64,000 nucleotides of DNA from the NCBI GenBank assembly GCA_030141605.1, contig JAQGDQ010000224.1:122001-186000 (forward strand), read 5' to 3'. This DNA is from Tubiluchus corallicola. Its lineage: Eukaryota > Priapulida > Priapulimorpha > Priapulimorphida > Tubiluchidae. Of the stretch, positions 42,401-54,081 are shown in pieces. Position 1 is the first letter of the stretch; the number at the start of each line of letters is the position of its first letter. The notes below the pieces were generated by a model. It did no database searches, was not told where the DNA came from, and saw nothing but the letters and a program-made list of their open reading frames with translations. Both the position numbers and the translations under genes were made by a program.

Positions 42401-44440
42401 TTGTATAAAGCTGTTTCTCTTCTTTCGGGAACTGGTAACTATATACATTTAAATAGTGTATTCCTTGGCTTTATATGTATTATTATTAGTGAAGAATTGT
42501 TGATGCTTCAATTAGTTCGAAAGCTGTTTCTTCTGGCAAAAAAAATTCCTGTAAATTTTCTTGGCAAGCAATTTTTCTGCCAAAATATTTATTTATAAAA
42601 AAGCTTTACTGCTAAACGAGTCTCCAAAGTGCCTACAGGGATGATACAGGGCACGGATGAGAAATTACTGCGAGGTAGACAGACGGTTTGATCATTTTTT
42701 GAAGATATTTCCTATTGCTAAGCGCTAAAAGCCAGTTACTGTAGTCGTCAGCGAACTGTTGGTTAGTTTTCTAATCTTTTAGAATTTTGCCTATCAAGTG
42801 TCGGGCGTACAATGATGACGATGAGCTTAAGATACTAAGGTCATCAGTAGTGGTCGTGAGGTTCCTGTTTCATAATGAACCTATGATTAATTAATAATTG
42901 CCTGTCTACTGGGTTAGCTGCTGCGTTGCTTGTCTCGAAAGTAGATTTTCCTCTTAGAATTCTGCTATCGCAATGTTTCTAAATGTGACGCTCTTTCGAT
43001 ATAACTTATGGTAATGTGACTGTTTATTGATTAGTTTATTAATTATTGTTTAAACTTCCATGCATGTTGTGAGGTAATAATTATATCGAGTAATAATACT
43101 AATATATCCCATAGGAGTAAATCTGGTAAGCAAAAACTAAGCTTAGTTCAATTGCTTTCAATAACCTTTCACAAAATAATTGTTGTTACCAATCGCGTGT
43201 GTCTAGAATTTATAAATAAAAATAAAGGATACCAACTGCTTAGTATCCATCACACGTGATTCTTCCCAATTGTTTATTTATTTATGTTATTAAGCAATTC
43301 TTTTACAATAAGTCAGTAAACTTTTTGAAAGATGTTTAATAAAAGCAAAAATTGATGGTTTTAATGCGTCATGTGATTAGACTGTGCAATGGCTGAAGTT
43401 AGCACTAAGCTTAAGCAAAAACGCCCTCCAAAAGCAGCTGGGAAAAACAGGAAGATGAACAGTTAAATACAAATTACTGCATATTCCTTCATAATTGATT
43501 TTGTCCCTAAAAATTCATGACTTCAATACATTACAACTTTTAAATTTGTATTTGAAATTTGATAAAGAGAACAGATGGTAGTTTCTGTTATTAATTATTG
43601 CATTGTCCCAGTAAATGGTTAACATGCACTTATTCTGGAGAAAATCCTATTTGAAACACTTAAGTACAGCCTCTTTAATCTGAAGCATTTATGATAAAAC
43701 AGTGTATTATTCCATTTTCTTGCGTTTATAATCAGTGAATTCTTGGTAAGTTGGAGTTGCAATAATCTATTTGATGAAAGTCTTGTTTTAGTTAGGGGAA
43801 CATAGAAAGTCAAAAGGGCATTCAAAATAACACCTGCAATGCAGGTGGATTCGGCTTGTATAATATATTACCAATTTACCAGCATGTCAAATGGTAATTA
43901 AAAAATTAAGTGGTCAGTGCTCTGTAATCAGTGTACCTGACAGAAGCAACTGGAAAATTTCATAGTTGTATTTAAGCAGTACAAGCGTAGTTTGCCATTT
44001 AATGAGTTGGTGAGCTTATTCGTAAACTCATTTGCTTTCTGTAAGATACTTCAGAATATAAGAAACAAGAAAATTTAAGTCAAGAGGAAGGGACGAAACC
44101 CTCAAATGTTTAGTAGGCAGTGATGAAAGAAGTTTATACTTGCTACAGCTGTTTTTCCCATTAAAAGTAAGAAGCCACCTTAGCCCCTGCACTAAGCCAA
44201 CTCAACACCTCATTTCTGGCATTTGAGTCACTTCTGATCAAAAATCTTCAAGTGGGAATAATGACTATACTATTACTGATACAAATTTAGAATTTTTGTT
44301 ATAGAAACTATTTATGATGAGCTTTTTATTTCCTGCCTTACTCAAAAAATTTCTACAACTGTCGTTAGGAAGATTGCCCAGAACATAGCTGTGCATAGTT
44401 AAACCTTGTTTGCATTATACTGTCTCTCATTGTGATACCT
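42401..44440. other. Intergenic stretch without recognised genes
   Basis: AT-rich DNA with only short open frames that have no family features. I see no RNA gene and no complete repeat. Confidence 0.6.
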
Positions 44441-45000
44441 GCTCTAGGATGTTCCAGAATGCTTACTCTAGCATGTTCTAGAATGCCTGATTTAGGCTGT
44501 TCTAGGATGCTTACTCTAGCATGTTCTAGAATGCCTGCTCTAGGATGCTTACTCTAGCATGTTCTAGAGTGCCTGCTCTAGCATGTTCTAGGATGCTTAC
44601 TCTAGCATGTTCTAGAATGTCTGCTCTAGCATGTTCTAGGATGCTTACTCTAGCATGTTCTAGAATGCCTGCTTTAGGATGTTCTAGGATGCTTACTCTA
44701 GCATGTTCTAGAATGTCTGCTCTAGCATGTTCTGGGATGCTTACTCTAGCATGTTCTAGAATGCCTGCTCTAGGATGTTCTAGGATGCTTACTCTACCAT
44801 GTTCTAGAATGCCTGCTCTAGGATGTTCTAGGATGCTTACTCTAGCATGTTCTAGAATGTCTGCTCTAGGATGTGCTAGGATGCCTGTTATAGGTTGCTC
44901 TAAGATGCTTACTTTAACATGTTCTAGGATGATTATTCTAGGATGCCTGCTTTAGGGTATTCTAGAATTCCTGCTGTGGGTTGTTGTAGGGTGCTTGCTG
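44440..45000. repeat. 24-bp minisatellite with 48-bp alternation
   Basis: Units of the form ATGTTCTAGGATGCTTACTC alternate with ATGTTCTAGAATGCCTGCTC, each ending TAGC or TAGG, so the true period is often 48 bp. One + frame (44545-44955) stays open as repeats of MLTLACSRMPALGCSR. This is a repeat artefact because the unit length is a multiple of three. Copies decay towards both ends. Confidence 0.95.
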
Positions 45001-46809
45001 TAGGATGTTCGTCACCCTGAGTCTAGTTCTGTGGGGCAAGAACATTGGTCATGTATGGTCATGGCTATGACATCTCTGCTCATTTAGCATGTAATTTTAA
45101 TGCAATATCCTTGATATTAATCTAGATTTTGGTCTCGTCACAAGCATTGCATTGGTTGGACCTTGGCTCACACAGATTGTGCAAAACTTGTATAAAAAAT
45201 TAATGGAGAATATAGTAATTGGAACGAAACTTGCAGCTGTTTTTCACATTAAGAGTAAGAAGTCAACTTAGCCCTATGTTAGGTCTATATAATAACGTAA
45301 CTAAATGTTCCAAGCTAAATAGGTAGTTATTCTTGATTTGTCTCACCCGGTCACGAACCCTACTTAATTCCAACATTAACAGCATCGTAGAACTGACATT
45401 ATAGCAAAGCCCAGATGTAATTACTTACACACTGCTAAATCATGTTATGTTTAGTCATTTTAACACTAAGTAGTATTTTCTTTAATTTGAATGTAACGTT
45501 TTATTCGCACACAAGTACAAATCAGCTGTTTCTGGGACTGTAGCAAAAGCTACTTCTTGGCTTGAAATTGAATAAGCATATTCTAAAGTTCATGTGACTA
45601 GAAAAACCTTTCCTAGAACTGAACTGTCTTATATACTGTCCATATATTGTCTTAGTCAAATTAAGCACTACTTGTCATTTTGTGTACACAGCATTCCATT
45701 TTATCATGTTTACTCTTAGTGAATATGGCTGAATTATCTATGACTACAAACGCGAAACACACTGCTTACAAATAACTGCAACTACCTTTTGACTCGTTCT
45801 CGTACACTTGTCTATTTACCATCCTGACAGCAGTCTATGTTGTTGACTAGAGCACCATAAATCATTTTTATTCCGCTAAACTTATCTACAGCTTAGTGTG
45901 CCCCTTTATCAGCGCATAAGTTCATGTTAACACTGGCAATAAATAATTATCTTTTGATTCCGAATGTCAGCTAAGCAGCTGTGTTTTGACTTTATTGTTG
46001 AATGTGACTTGTGGTTGTTGATTAAGTAAGTACTGTACATTAACTTGTTATTTGGTAAGTATAAATTTGATATTGTTCACAGTTCAATAACTGCTGATGA
46101 AAGAAGCTTATACTGAGATATTTATGCATCTGTGATAAATTGGGACCACAGTGGTGCTTTGCCTAATTTTTCAAATGAAAAATAAGCTAAATTGAATACA
46201 ATTGATAATTTTACCATTCAGTTATACAAAGATTTTCCAGCGAACATTAAACTACAGATGTGTTATTTTTTGTTTTAAAAACCTTATCAACTGTACCTTT
46301 CAGTAATCATCCTACTAAATGTTATGAAAATGACAGCTCAATCCTTCATTTACCAAAAAGTTTAACAGCTACATAACATTTACAAATTGATTGTACCTAT
46401 GCAGTTAGGTAGTCAAGCATGTCCGAGAGCCAATCAGCCACGCTTGTTAAGTGGTGCTGTAAATACTGCTGATCAGGATTTCTGAATATCCCGTAATTAG
46501 AAAGACCAAATTTCTCTGTAATAGAACAGTAGATTACAGACCTTGTTTACACAGGTGGTGCTCCCAAGTGTTGAAAATTTTTTTGTTTGGATTCTTCAGA
46601 AAGAAAAATTGATGAAACTTATTTTGCAGTGTGAGTATTGCTTTCATCATGCCATGATAAGATGCCACGTCAGTACCGTGAAACGTTAACTGTCCTTTTC
46701 CTTACTTTAATATCAATCACTTTTTGTTATTTTTAGCATAATGGTCTAATGGAAGACTGACGCCATGTGATTACCGTTTGGTTGTCTAACAGTTCTGGCA
46801 GCTAACAAC
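45001..46809. other. Region upstream of the first HGSNAT-like gene
   Basis: No separate gene is recognised. It should contain the promoter and a non-coding first exon of the next gene, because a splice acceptor (CTGGCAG, ending 46801) lies just before its ATG. The position of that first exon cannot be read reliably. Confidence 0.45.
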
Positions 46810-48636
46810 ATGAAACGTCTTTATAATTGCCTTTTGCTCTTTTTAACATTTTTGGCAGCTAGCCATGGCAGCGAAGATGTAGAACACAAACCAAAGTTAG
46901 AACTGGATACGGCTTATCTGAACGTTAACCTTACCAATGTAGACTATAATGCTGAATTGTACGCACAGTCGGTCGATTGCTACGAGTGCCCTCTGCAAGT
47001 AGTCAGTAATATTTCAAGCCACGTAATTGTCCTCGTTAATACAACTCATGCTACCAAGCTTGCTATTAACATTTTAGTAAACAACGGCACACTTTTGCCA
47101 GTTGAAACGAAAAAGTTCGGAGAGCGAGGAGAGTATGTTATATATGTGCGACAGAACGACATCGATGATGATTTTACTGTTAGCGAAATCATCACAGTAT
47201 CTGACCCCATTTTTAGTAACTTGCCTATTTTGATAGCCTTTGTCGTCTATTTAGTATTTGCTCTCTTATGGATTTGTGGGCAGTACATGCACAAGACTAA
47301 GGTGATAGACAAAATACGAGATTGCTGGCAGACAGAAAGATTAGTTAATGCTGATCTAGGCTCCCCGGCAGCAGCACCAGAGAACACCAGCACTAATGCA
47401 TCAACAGATGGAGTTTGGGAAAGCAAAACAATCGAAGAACCTATCATAATTCGTCACAAAGAGAGATTACGGTCTTTGGACACATTCAGGGGAATATCGA
47501 TAATCGTAATGATATTCGTTAACTACGGTGGTGGCAAATATTGGTTTTTCCATCACGCAAGGTGGAATGGACTCTACGTAGCTGATTTGGTATTTCCGTG
47601 GTTTATGTGGATCATGGGGCTATCTCTCATGTTTTCACTGCGTAGTCAAGTTCGCAGACATTGCAAAATGAAGCAAGTAGTGTGGAAGTTGTTGTTTCGT
47701 AGCATAAAGTTATTTTGCGCGGGAATTATTCTGAACAGTGGTCATGGCAGGAATGACTTGACCACACTACGCATTCCTGGAGTTCTACAGAGGTTCAGTT
47801 TGTGTTATCTGATAGTGTCTTTGCTGGCTTACTTGTTGTACAAGGACGGAGACCTTCACAGATCTAAGCGATGGTCGGCTGTGAGAGACGTTCTGACATA
47901 TTGGGCGCAATGGCTAGTGATGCTGGCAATCCTAGCTATCTTTATGTGTTTAACATTATTACTAGATGTCCCCGGATGCGGCAGAGGCTACCTGGGTCCC
48001 GGCGGGATCAGCAAAAATGGCACATTCCACAACTGCACAGGAGGTGCAGCGGGCTACATTGATCGGACCGTCTTGGGCACTAGTCACATGTATCCACACA
48101 ATACAGCCAGCGCGTTGTATCAAGGTGACGTGCCGTATGATCCCGAAGGAATATTAGGCACATTGTCTTCGTCCTTTCTAGTATTTCTTGGATTGCAAGC
48201 TGGAAAGATCTTGGTTTGTTTCCCGACACATCGAGGTCGAATATTAAGGTTTTTTGTGTGGAGCTTAATTTCCGGAAGTATAGCTCTCGCCCTTTGCGGC
48301 GCATCTCAGAATGATGGCTGGATCCCCATAAATAAAAACATGTGGTCCCTGTCATATATTCTATCAATGGCTTCCACAGCTTATTTACTTTTTGCCTTTT
48401 GTTATTATGTAATTGATGTAAAGTCTTGGTGGAATGGTGCACCGTTTTATCAGCCTGGTATGAATTCAATATTACTGTATATAGCAAGTAGCGTTTTATA
48501 CAACTTTTTTCCTTGGACATGGAAAGTTCACACAACAGGCCATGCAGAGCACTTGGCAATGAATCTGTGGGGCACCACTCTGTGGGTACTTTTGGCAATA
48601 TATTTACATTACAAAGAAATGTATTGGGTTATCTAG
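46810..48636 (+). CDS. HGSNAT-like heparan-alpha-glucosaminide N-acetyltransferase, copy A
   Basis: The protein has 608 residues and an intronless coding region. The family enzyme sits in the lysosomal membrane and moves acetyl from cytosolic acetyl-CoA onto terminal glucosamine of heparan sulfate. A signal peptide (about 1-20) is followed by a luminal domain with DCYECPLQVV and several N-glycosylation sites. The first membrane helix is at about 136-157, then a cytosolic linker and about ten more helices. The core block RLRSLDTFRGISIIVMIFVN then NYGGGKYWFFHHARWNG holds the catalytic histidine, His249, equivalent to human His269. GYLGPGGI, NCTGGAAGYIDR, YDPEGILGT and NKNMWSLSY are also family blocks. 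Human HGSNAT has many introns. The likely 5' UTR acceptor at 46801 and the AATAAA at 49042-49047 suggest a working transcription unit. A second copy follows 1.6 kb downstream on the same strand. Confidence 0.93.
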   Translation: MKRLYNCLLLFLTFLAASHGSEDVEHKPKLELDTAYLNVNLTNVDYNAELYAQSVDCYECPLQVVSNISSHVIVLVNTTHATKLAINILVNNGTLLPVETKKFGERGEYVIYVRQNDIDDDFTVSEIITVSDPIFSNLPILIAFVVYLVFALLWICGQYMHKTKVIDKIRDCWQTERLVNADLGSPAAAPENTSTNASTDGVWESKTIEEPIIIRHKERLRSLDTFRGISIIVMIFVNYGGGKYWFFHHARWNGLYVADLVFPWFMWIMGLSLMFSLRSQVRRHCKMKQVVWKLLFRSIKLFCAGIILNSGHGRNDLTTLRIPGVLQRFSLCYLIVSLLAYLLYKDGDLHRSKRWSAVRDVLTYWAQWLVMLAILAIFMCLTLLLDVPGCGRGYLGPGGISKNGTFHNCTGGAAGYIDRTVLGTSHMYPHNTASALYQGDVPYDPEGILGTLSSSFLVFLGLQAGKILVCFPTHRGRILRFFVWSLISGSIALALCGASQNDGWIPINKNMWSLSYILSMASTAYLLFAFCYYVIDVKSWWNGAPFYQPGMNSILLYIASSVLYNFFPWTWKVHTTGHAEHLAMNLWGTTLWVLLAIYLHYKEMYWVI

Positions 48637-50204
48637 GTGCAAATAATAGTCTTATAGCATTGCATAGTATTTGCCAAAAAACTGCATAAAATAATATGCA
48701 ACAATTCAGCATCAATGGGTGGCTTTTACAACTGAATATGAGGAAATAGCTGCACAGTATAATTATATTTATTACGTACTTTAAAAAATGGGTTCGCAAA
48801 TTAACAGAACTTTGAAATTAATCTGTTGTCTGAAGTGACATTAACTAATACTCATGCAAAAGTGAATTATGATTTACATGTGGAACTTGCTGCTTGAGAA
48901 ATCAATCTTACAGTTGAAGTGCTTAAGATTGTTTGATGGTTTGTGTCACTGTGATTGCACAATTATAAAGTTTCATAACTGTCAACTGAATTGAATTGTG
49001 AAGTGCCTGACAGCTATTGATGGTACAGTAATGCTAGGATTAATAAAATTTTGTTATTAATTCACTCATCCTATATTTATTATACTGAGCATTGATTTTA
49101 ACATGTGTAGTGGCTTTTACACATAAAGACAGTACTGGATTAAGTCATGTACGTTAGGGATTGCGGCCCAGGGACCTTGCACTACTTGCTAGTCTGATCA
49201 AAAATCTTAATCTGGTGCTGTATATTAAAGTTGGCAAAGTTATTCTATTTACCTAGTAAACACAAGTATCACGTCAAAAATATTGGTGCTAGTCTGAAAT
49301 AATCCTTCGGTCCAGATATGAATGATTGGCATGCAAGAAAGAAAATTTTGTGTTTTTTGTGATTTTACAAATTGTTAGTTATGCACTGTAAATAGAAAAG
49401 TAATAAATTATTCTGTTTATATTTCTATTTTTCGCTGTTTTGTTTCTCATTTGTAAGTAATTAAAAGATCAGAGAGAATATTATCATAATAAGACTGAAA
49501 TGCTATTGAAATGTATAAAAAAGGCAAATCCTGTTGCATGTATATGCGGATAAAACCTTCAGCCTTTATCTATACATAACTACTTGATTTCTTACGTAGG
49601 TACTTTTTACTTGCACAGATAAAATGATCAAAGTTTCTTATTTTATCAATAGTTTGCTTTTGCAACTATTTCGAGACCGAATGTACTGTAAAGCTATTAA
49701 TATTGTGCAAATACCATCTGATAACCTGATATATAGCAATGCATTAAGTGGTCTAGATTTATTTAGTGTAGTGAGTATAGTGTGACATTACAAACTCCTA
49801 GCTTTCACACATTGCGGATAATAAATGTAAATATGTTTATGGTAATAGTATCATTGATTGCAGTGTCTGAGTATGACAAGTTCTAATATCACTTGTTATG
49901 GTCTACTATATTTAATATTGTTTTTGAGATAAGCATTACGATTAACTTGGATAATTTGTTTTAAATCATTCTGAATACGTTAGAAACATTGTCAACTAGT
50001 ATCTTAGTTTAAATTTCAAAAATCTGTCATAACGCAGAAAAAAATGTAATGAATACTTTCAGTTTCGTAATGAGTACATACTCTCGATATAAGTAAGATG
50101 CATCGCAAGCACAGGCGTATCTGTTGCTATAGTTCAGCACAAGTTTGCAACATCACTGACTAACGGTGCTTATTTCTATTAATTTTCACAGCTGGCACAC
50201 CATT
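48637..50204. other. Spacer between the two HGSNAT-like genes
   Basis: It carries the 3' UTR of copy A, with AATAAA at 49042-49047 and another AATAAA near 49401, and presumably the promoter of copy B. A splice acceptor (TTTTCACAG, ending 50191) lies 13 bases before the copy B ATG, so a non-coding exon of copy B probably lies in this spacer. Confidence 0.6.
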
Positions 50205-52181
50205 ATGCTCCGTCTTATTGTGACCAGCCTTGCTCTTTTACTGAGTGCACAAGCAAGAGTGAAAGCCACGGATCAGGGGCATGCAATTCCAGAGTTAAGG
50301 ATAGATACTGGTTATCTCACTATTAATACCACCAATGTAGAATACGTAGTAGAGCTACTTGCACAGTCAACAGATTGTTATAAATGTCCACTGCAGGTTG
50401 TTGCTAGAGTGCATCCAGGCAACAGTGAAAGTGTTGTTGTTATACTTGTGAACACGACTCATGCTACAGATCTTGCTGTAACCATTTTAGTAAATGATTC
50501 TATGTATGACGTCCCCATAGAAACTCAGGAATTTGGAGAGCGCGGCGAATACCTCCTGACAATGAGGCAGCTAAGCGCAGAGAAGTTCACAATCGATCTC
50601 GAAACACTGAAAGAGCCAATTGCAAGTAATCTGCCTATTCTAATTGCATTTGCCATTTTCTTCGTATTAGCTGTATTCTGGATTGTTGGTAAAAGGATTA
50701 GACTTGTGAAGAAATTAGTTGACAAATGGCAAAGCAAAGAAAATAGTGTTAAAAAAAGAGGAAGTTCTATTCCTGGAGAAGGTGGTGATATTGAGAAAGA
50801 AGAAAATACTCCTACCAGAACAGAAAGTACAAGTTTATCAACAAACGATGAAATCCATGATAATAACGATACCAAAATTACTCCTGCCAGAACAGTAAGT
50901 ATAAATTCATCAGCAAATGAAATCCACTGTGAAGTGGAAGAATCATCCAGTAACATGATCCACAGTAAACTGGATGAAGAATCCATTGTGATTCGGCATA
51001 AACGGCGACTGCGGTCGTTAGATGCATTCAGGGGCCTGTCTATGGTGTTTATGATATTTGTCAACTATGGTGGTGGAAGGTACTGGTTTTTTGACCATGC
51101 TCGATGGAACGGATTGTACCCGGCTTCGCTGTTATTTCCGTGGTTTATGTGGATTATGGGCTTATCTCTAATGTTCTCACTGCAAAGTCAAGTCAATAGA
51201 CAATGCAAGAAATGGCAGGTTATATGGAAGATTGTGTTTCGCAGTATAAAGTTGATTTGTGTGGGGATAATTTTGAACAGTGTCTTCTTCGGGTACGATT
51301 TATCGAAGCTTCGCATTCCCGGTGTTCTGCAACGATTTGGTTTATGCTACCTGATAGTGGGATTAGTAGCGTATGCATTTTATCAAAACCCTGATGATGA
51401 TCGATGGTCTAAGCGGTGGTCTGCTGTTAAAGACATCTTGCCTTACTGGTTAGAATGGTTAGTTATGCTGCTCATGATAGCTGTTTTCCTTTGTGTGACA
51501 TTTTTACTAGACGTCCCAGGATGCGGCAAAGGGTATCTAGGTCCCGGTGGAATAAGTGAAAATGGAACCTACTACAATTGTACGGGTGGCGCAGCAGGTT
51601 ATATAGACAGACAAGTGTTTGGTGAAGCTCACTTGTATCAATACACCACAGCACTGTGGCTGTATCAACTAGAGATACCATACGATCCAGAAGGAATTCT
51701 AGGAACACTCACATCATCCTTCCTCGTTTTTCTTGGATTGCAAGCAGGCAAGATTTTGGTTTGCTTTCCCACGCATAGTGCACGGATATTCAGATTTCTT
51801 ACCTGGGGTGTAATTTCCGGCTGTGTCGCTCTCGCGCTTTGCGGTGCTTCACTAAATGATGGCTGGATGCCAATTAACAAAAACATGTGGTCATTGTCAT
51901 TTGTACTTGCACTAGCTGCAACTGCATTTGTGTGCTTTGCTTTTTGTTACATAGTCATAGATGTTAAGTGTTGGTGGAATGGATCACCGTTTTACCAACT
52001 CGGCATGAATCCAATAGCTGTTTACATAGGCGCCCAAACGTTCTACTTCGTTTTTCCATGGCGATGGGAACCGTACAGTGTTGGACACGCTGAAATCCTA
52101 GCCATGAACATATGGGCAACAACCATATGGGTTCTCTTCGGCCATTATCTTCACATGAACAAAATGTACTTTGTTATCTAA
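50205..52181 (+). CDS. HGSNAT-like heparan-alpha-glucosaminide N-acetyltransferase, copy B
   Basis: The protein has 658 residues from the ATG at 50205 (MLRLIVTS). The frame is open further upstream to 50166, but there it lacks an ATG and crosses a splice acceptor. The coding region is intronless and clearly paralogous to copy A along its length. It keeps the signal peptide, luminal DCYKCPLQVV, RYWFFDHARWNG with catalytic His298, NCTGGAAGYIDR and YDPEGILGT. The cytosolic linker after the first helix is about 44 residues longer than in copy A and is Ser/Thr/Glu-rich. It contains a 24-residue internal duplication: TPTRTESTSLSTNDEIH at 202-218 and TPARTVSINSSANEIH from 226. The linker is where human HGSNAT is processed or divided, so this may alter processing; that is inference. 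AATAAA lies at 52424-52429. Confidence 0.93.
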   Translation: MLRLIVTSLALLLSAQARVKATDQGHAIPELRIDTGYLTINTTNVEYVVELLAQSTDCYKCPLQVVARVHPGNSESVVVILVNTTHATDLAVTILVNDSMYDVPIETQEFGERGEYLLTMRQLSAEKFTIDLETLKEPIASNLPILIAFAIFFVLAVFWIVGKRIRLVKKLVDKWQSKENSVKKRGSSIPGEGGDIEKEENTPTRTESTSLSTNDEIHDNNDTKITPARTVSINSSANEIHCEVEESSSNMIHSKLDEESIVIRHKRRLRSLDAFRGLSMVFMIFVNYGGGRYWFFDHARWNGLYPASLLFPWFMWIMGLSLMFSLQSQVNRQCKKWQVIWKIVFRSIKLICVGIILNSVFFGYDLSKLRIPGVLQRFGLCYLIVGLVAYAFYQNPDDDRWSKRWSAVKDILPYWLEWLVMLLMIAVFLCVTFLLDVPGCGKGYLGPGGISENGTYYNCTGGAAGYIDRQVFGEAHLYQYTTALWLYQLEIPYDPEGILGTLTSSFLVFLGLQAGKILVCFPTHSARIFRFLTWGVISGCVALALCGASLNDGWMPINKNMWSLSFVLALAATAFVCFAFCYIVIDVKCWWNGSPFYQLGMNPIAVYIGAQTFYFVFPWRWEPYSVGHAEILAMNIWATTIWVLFGHYLHMNKMYFVI

Positions 52182-54081
52182 GTAACAAAAGGAGGAAGAT
52201 ACAGGAATGGTTGTGTAAAAATAATATAAGTTATATGGTGAGTGAACGTAGTGGTAATATGTGCTAAACTGTAACAAATGTAACGATAATACATGTGCTA
52301 CAAGAAGGTAATTGCTACAAAATTTCCCTTCACTTCATTACCATCATTACTTGAACTACACTACGTCAAATGTACTGGTCATTTTTGAGGGACTGTTCTC
52401 ACCTAAAAATTACAAACGTTTCCAATAAATGAAAATTCTGACAACAACTCATTTTAAATCCTTGCATAAAATGGCTGAGTTTACATACAGATTAAATCAG
52501 CCCAATTTCGTTTCTCACCGTCGTGGTGTATGTTAATTTATTGTTTCGTTTAAAAACCATGTAAGAGCCTTGGAATGTTTAATGAAAAATGCTGCAGTTT
52601 ATTAACACAAGACAATTCTCACTAATCAAGATAATTTTACACTAAACTTACTCAACAGAAATCAGCCTGAAGCAAACAGTCTGAATACATTCAGTTGCCA
52701 TTATTTAGTCACATTTTTGCTGCAAACTAAGTTTAAACACATTTTTGTCCTGCCGTAATTAGCTGACATTACCATCAAGCAGAAAATGCTATAAAAATTA
52801 TATTTTAGAAGAGGTTAACAACTTGCTAAATTATTTTGAAACAGAAAAAGCAAAGTTAATATTTAACCTGTAAAATTAGGATGGATTCCTGAGTCTAGAA
52901 ACAATCGGGGGACAAAAATATTAAACAGTTTTGCCCAAGTCGCACTGTAGAAATGACTGAATAAACCATATAAGAGTGTGTGGACACTCAGTTGAGAAAA
53001 TTGCAAAAAACATGTACAATTTTTTGTCAGATAACATGCTTTGACTGCACAATTTAAACCACGAACAAATGTTTAGAAAAATAACTTTGTTAAACAAAGA
53101 GGTGATGGAATTTAATTTCAGTGCATGAGACATCGCTGCACTACACTGTAACTGACTGTTCTACATCAGTTCACTCTCATTTGTAAGTTAGATTTCAGCA
53201 CATTGGACACGGAATTTAATGTTTTAAGTAAATTCGAATCTAAGCTACATTTTTGCACATGAGACTAGGCAGTACTAGAACCTGACTGAATGTTCTATAT
53301 CAGCTTATATGCGAGTTAGATTTCAGCATACAAGATGCAGTGGCACATAATGTACTACGACACCTTGACCCTCGAACATGTACCACACCTATGAAAATGC
53401 CTGAAATGCAAAACATTAGAGCACTCTCAGGCTACAAATATAATGTTGAAATGCTTTTGTTAGAAGTCTTGCAGGTCAACACCCAACCCTCATGTATCCA
53501 GGAATTTGATGAAAATTGAAAATCTGCATTCTTACAAAAATGATCCATGGAAAACACATAGTTCCCTCTGTAAGCAAAGCTCTTATATGTTGGATATTGC
53601 CAGACTAAAACACATAATTAATCAAAATACAAAATAGAATTACAAAAATTTTCATACTTTACGAATGCCAAAATATCTATTCCAATTTCAATTTTAATAC
53701 ATCTCATAAGTTTCGTTCATTTTCACACAATGAATGAATCAGACAATTAGTAAAACGACCAATTTGCACAAATGATAAACTACAGCATACTTTTTTGAAA
53801 ACATTGTACATGTAGCACTTTTTAACTGTTGCAGAACTTGAAGAACGTAAACGTACTATATACAGCGAAATGCAGCTTGAAATGGCTATTATAAGAAATG
53901 TAATCAAACAAGATTTATGTACAATCACTGGTAGAAATTACCGTAGTGTTTGCCGCATTGGAAAGTCATGTCACTTGTTTCTGCAGCACAAATTACCAGG
54001 TAAATAATGCGCAACCAAAAACTCTAAGGCTCAAGTACCTACAATCGTCAACTTAATGGAAACAAGTTCAATGAAAATACT
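52182..54081. other. Convergent spacer between HGSNAT-like copy B and CAND1
   Basis: It holds the 3' UTR of copy B (AATAAA at 52424-52429) and the 3' UTR of the minus-strand CAND1 gene. Minus-strand AATAAA words occur near 52540 and 52597, so the two transcripts may nearly meet. No gene is recognised. Confidence 0.5.

Noticed and set aside
44545-44955. 136-codon + frame of MLTLACSRMPALGCSR repeats beginning with ATG
   Set aside because: It is wholly a 24-bp minisatellite. The methionines are part of the repeat unit and nothing non-repetitive is encoded.
48080-48598. 172-codon minus-strand frame
   Set aside because: It is antisense to the well-supported HGSNAT-like copy A and has no family features.
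50166-50204. N-terminal extension of HGSNAT-like copy B
   Set aside because: It has no ATG and crosses a probable splice acceptor; the signal peptide begins at the ATG at 50205.
50525-51064. 179-codon minus-strand frame with hydrophobic runs
   Set aside because: It is antisense to HGSNAT-like copy B; the hydrophobic runs are mirror images of the coding sequence.
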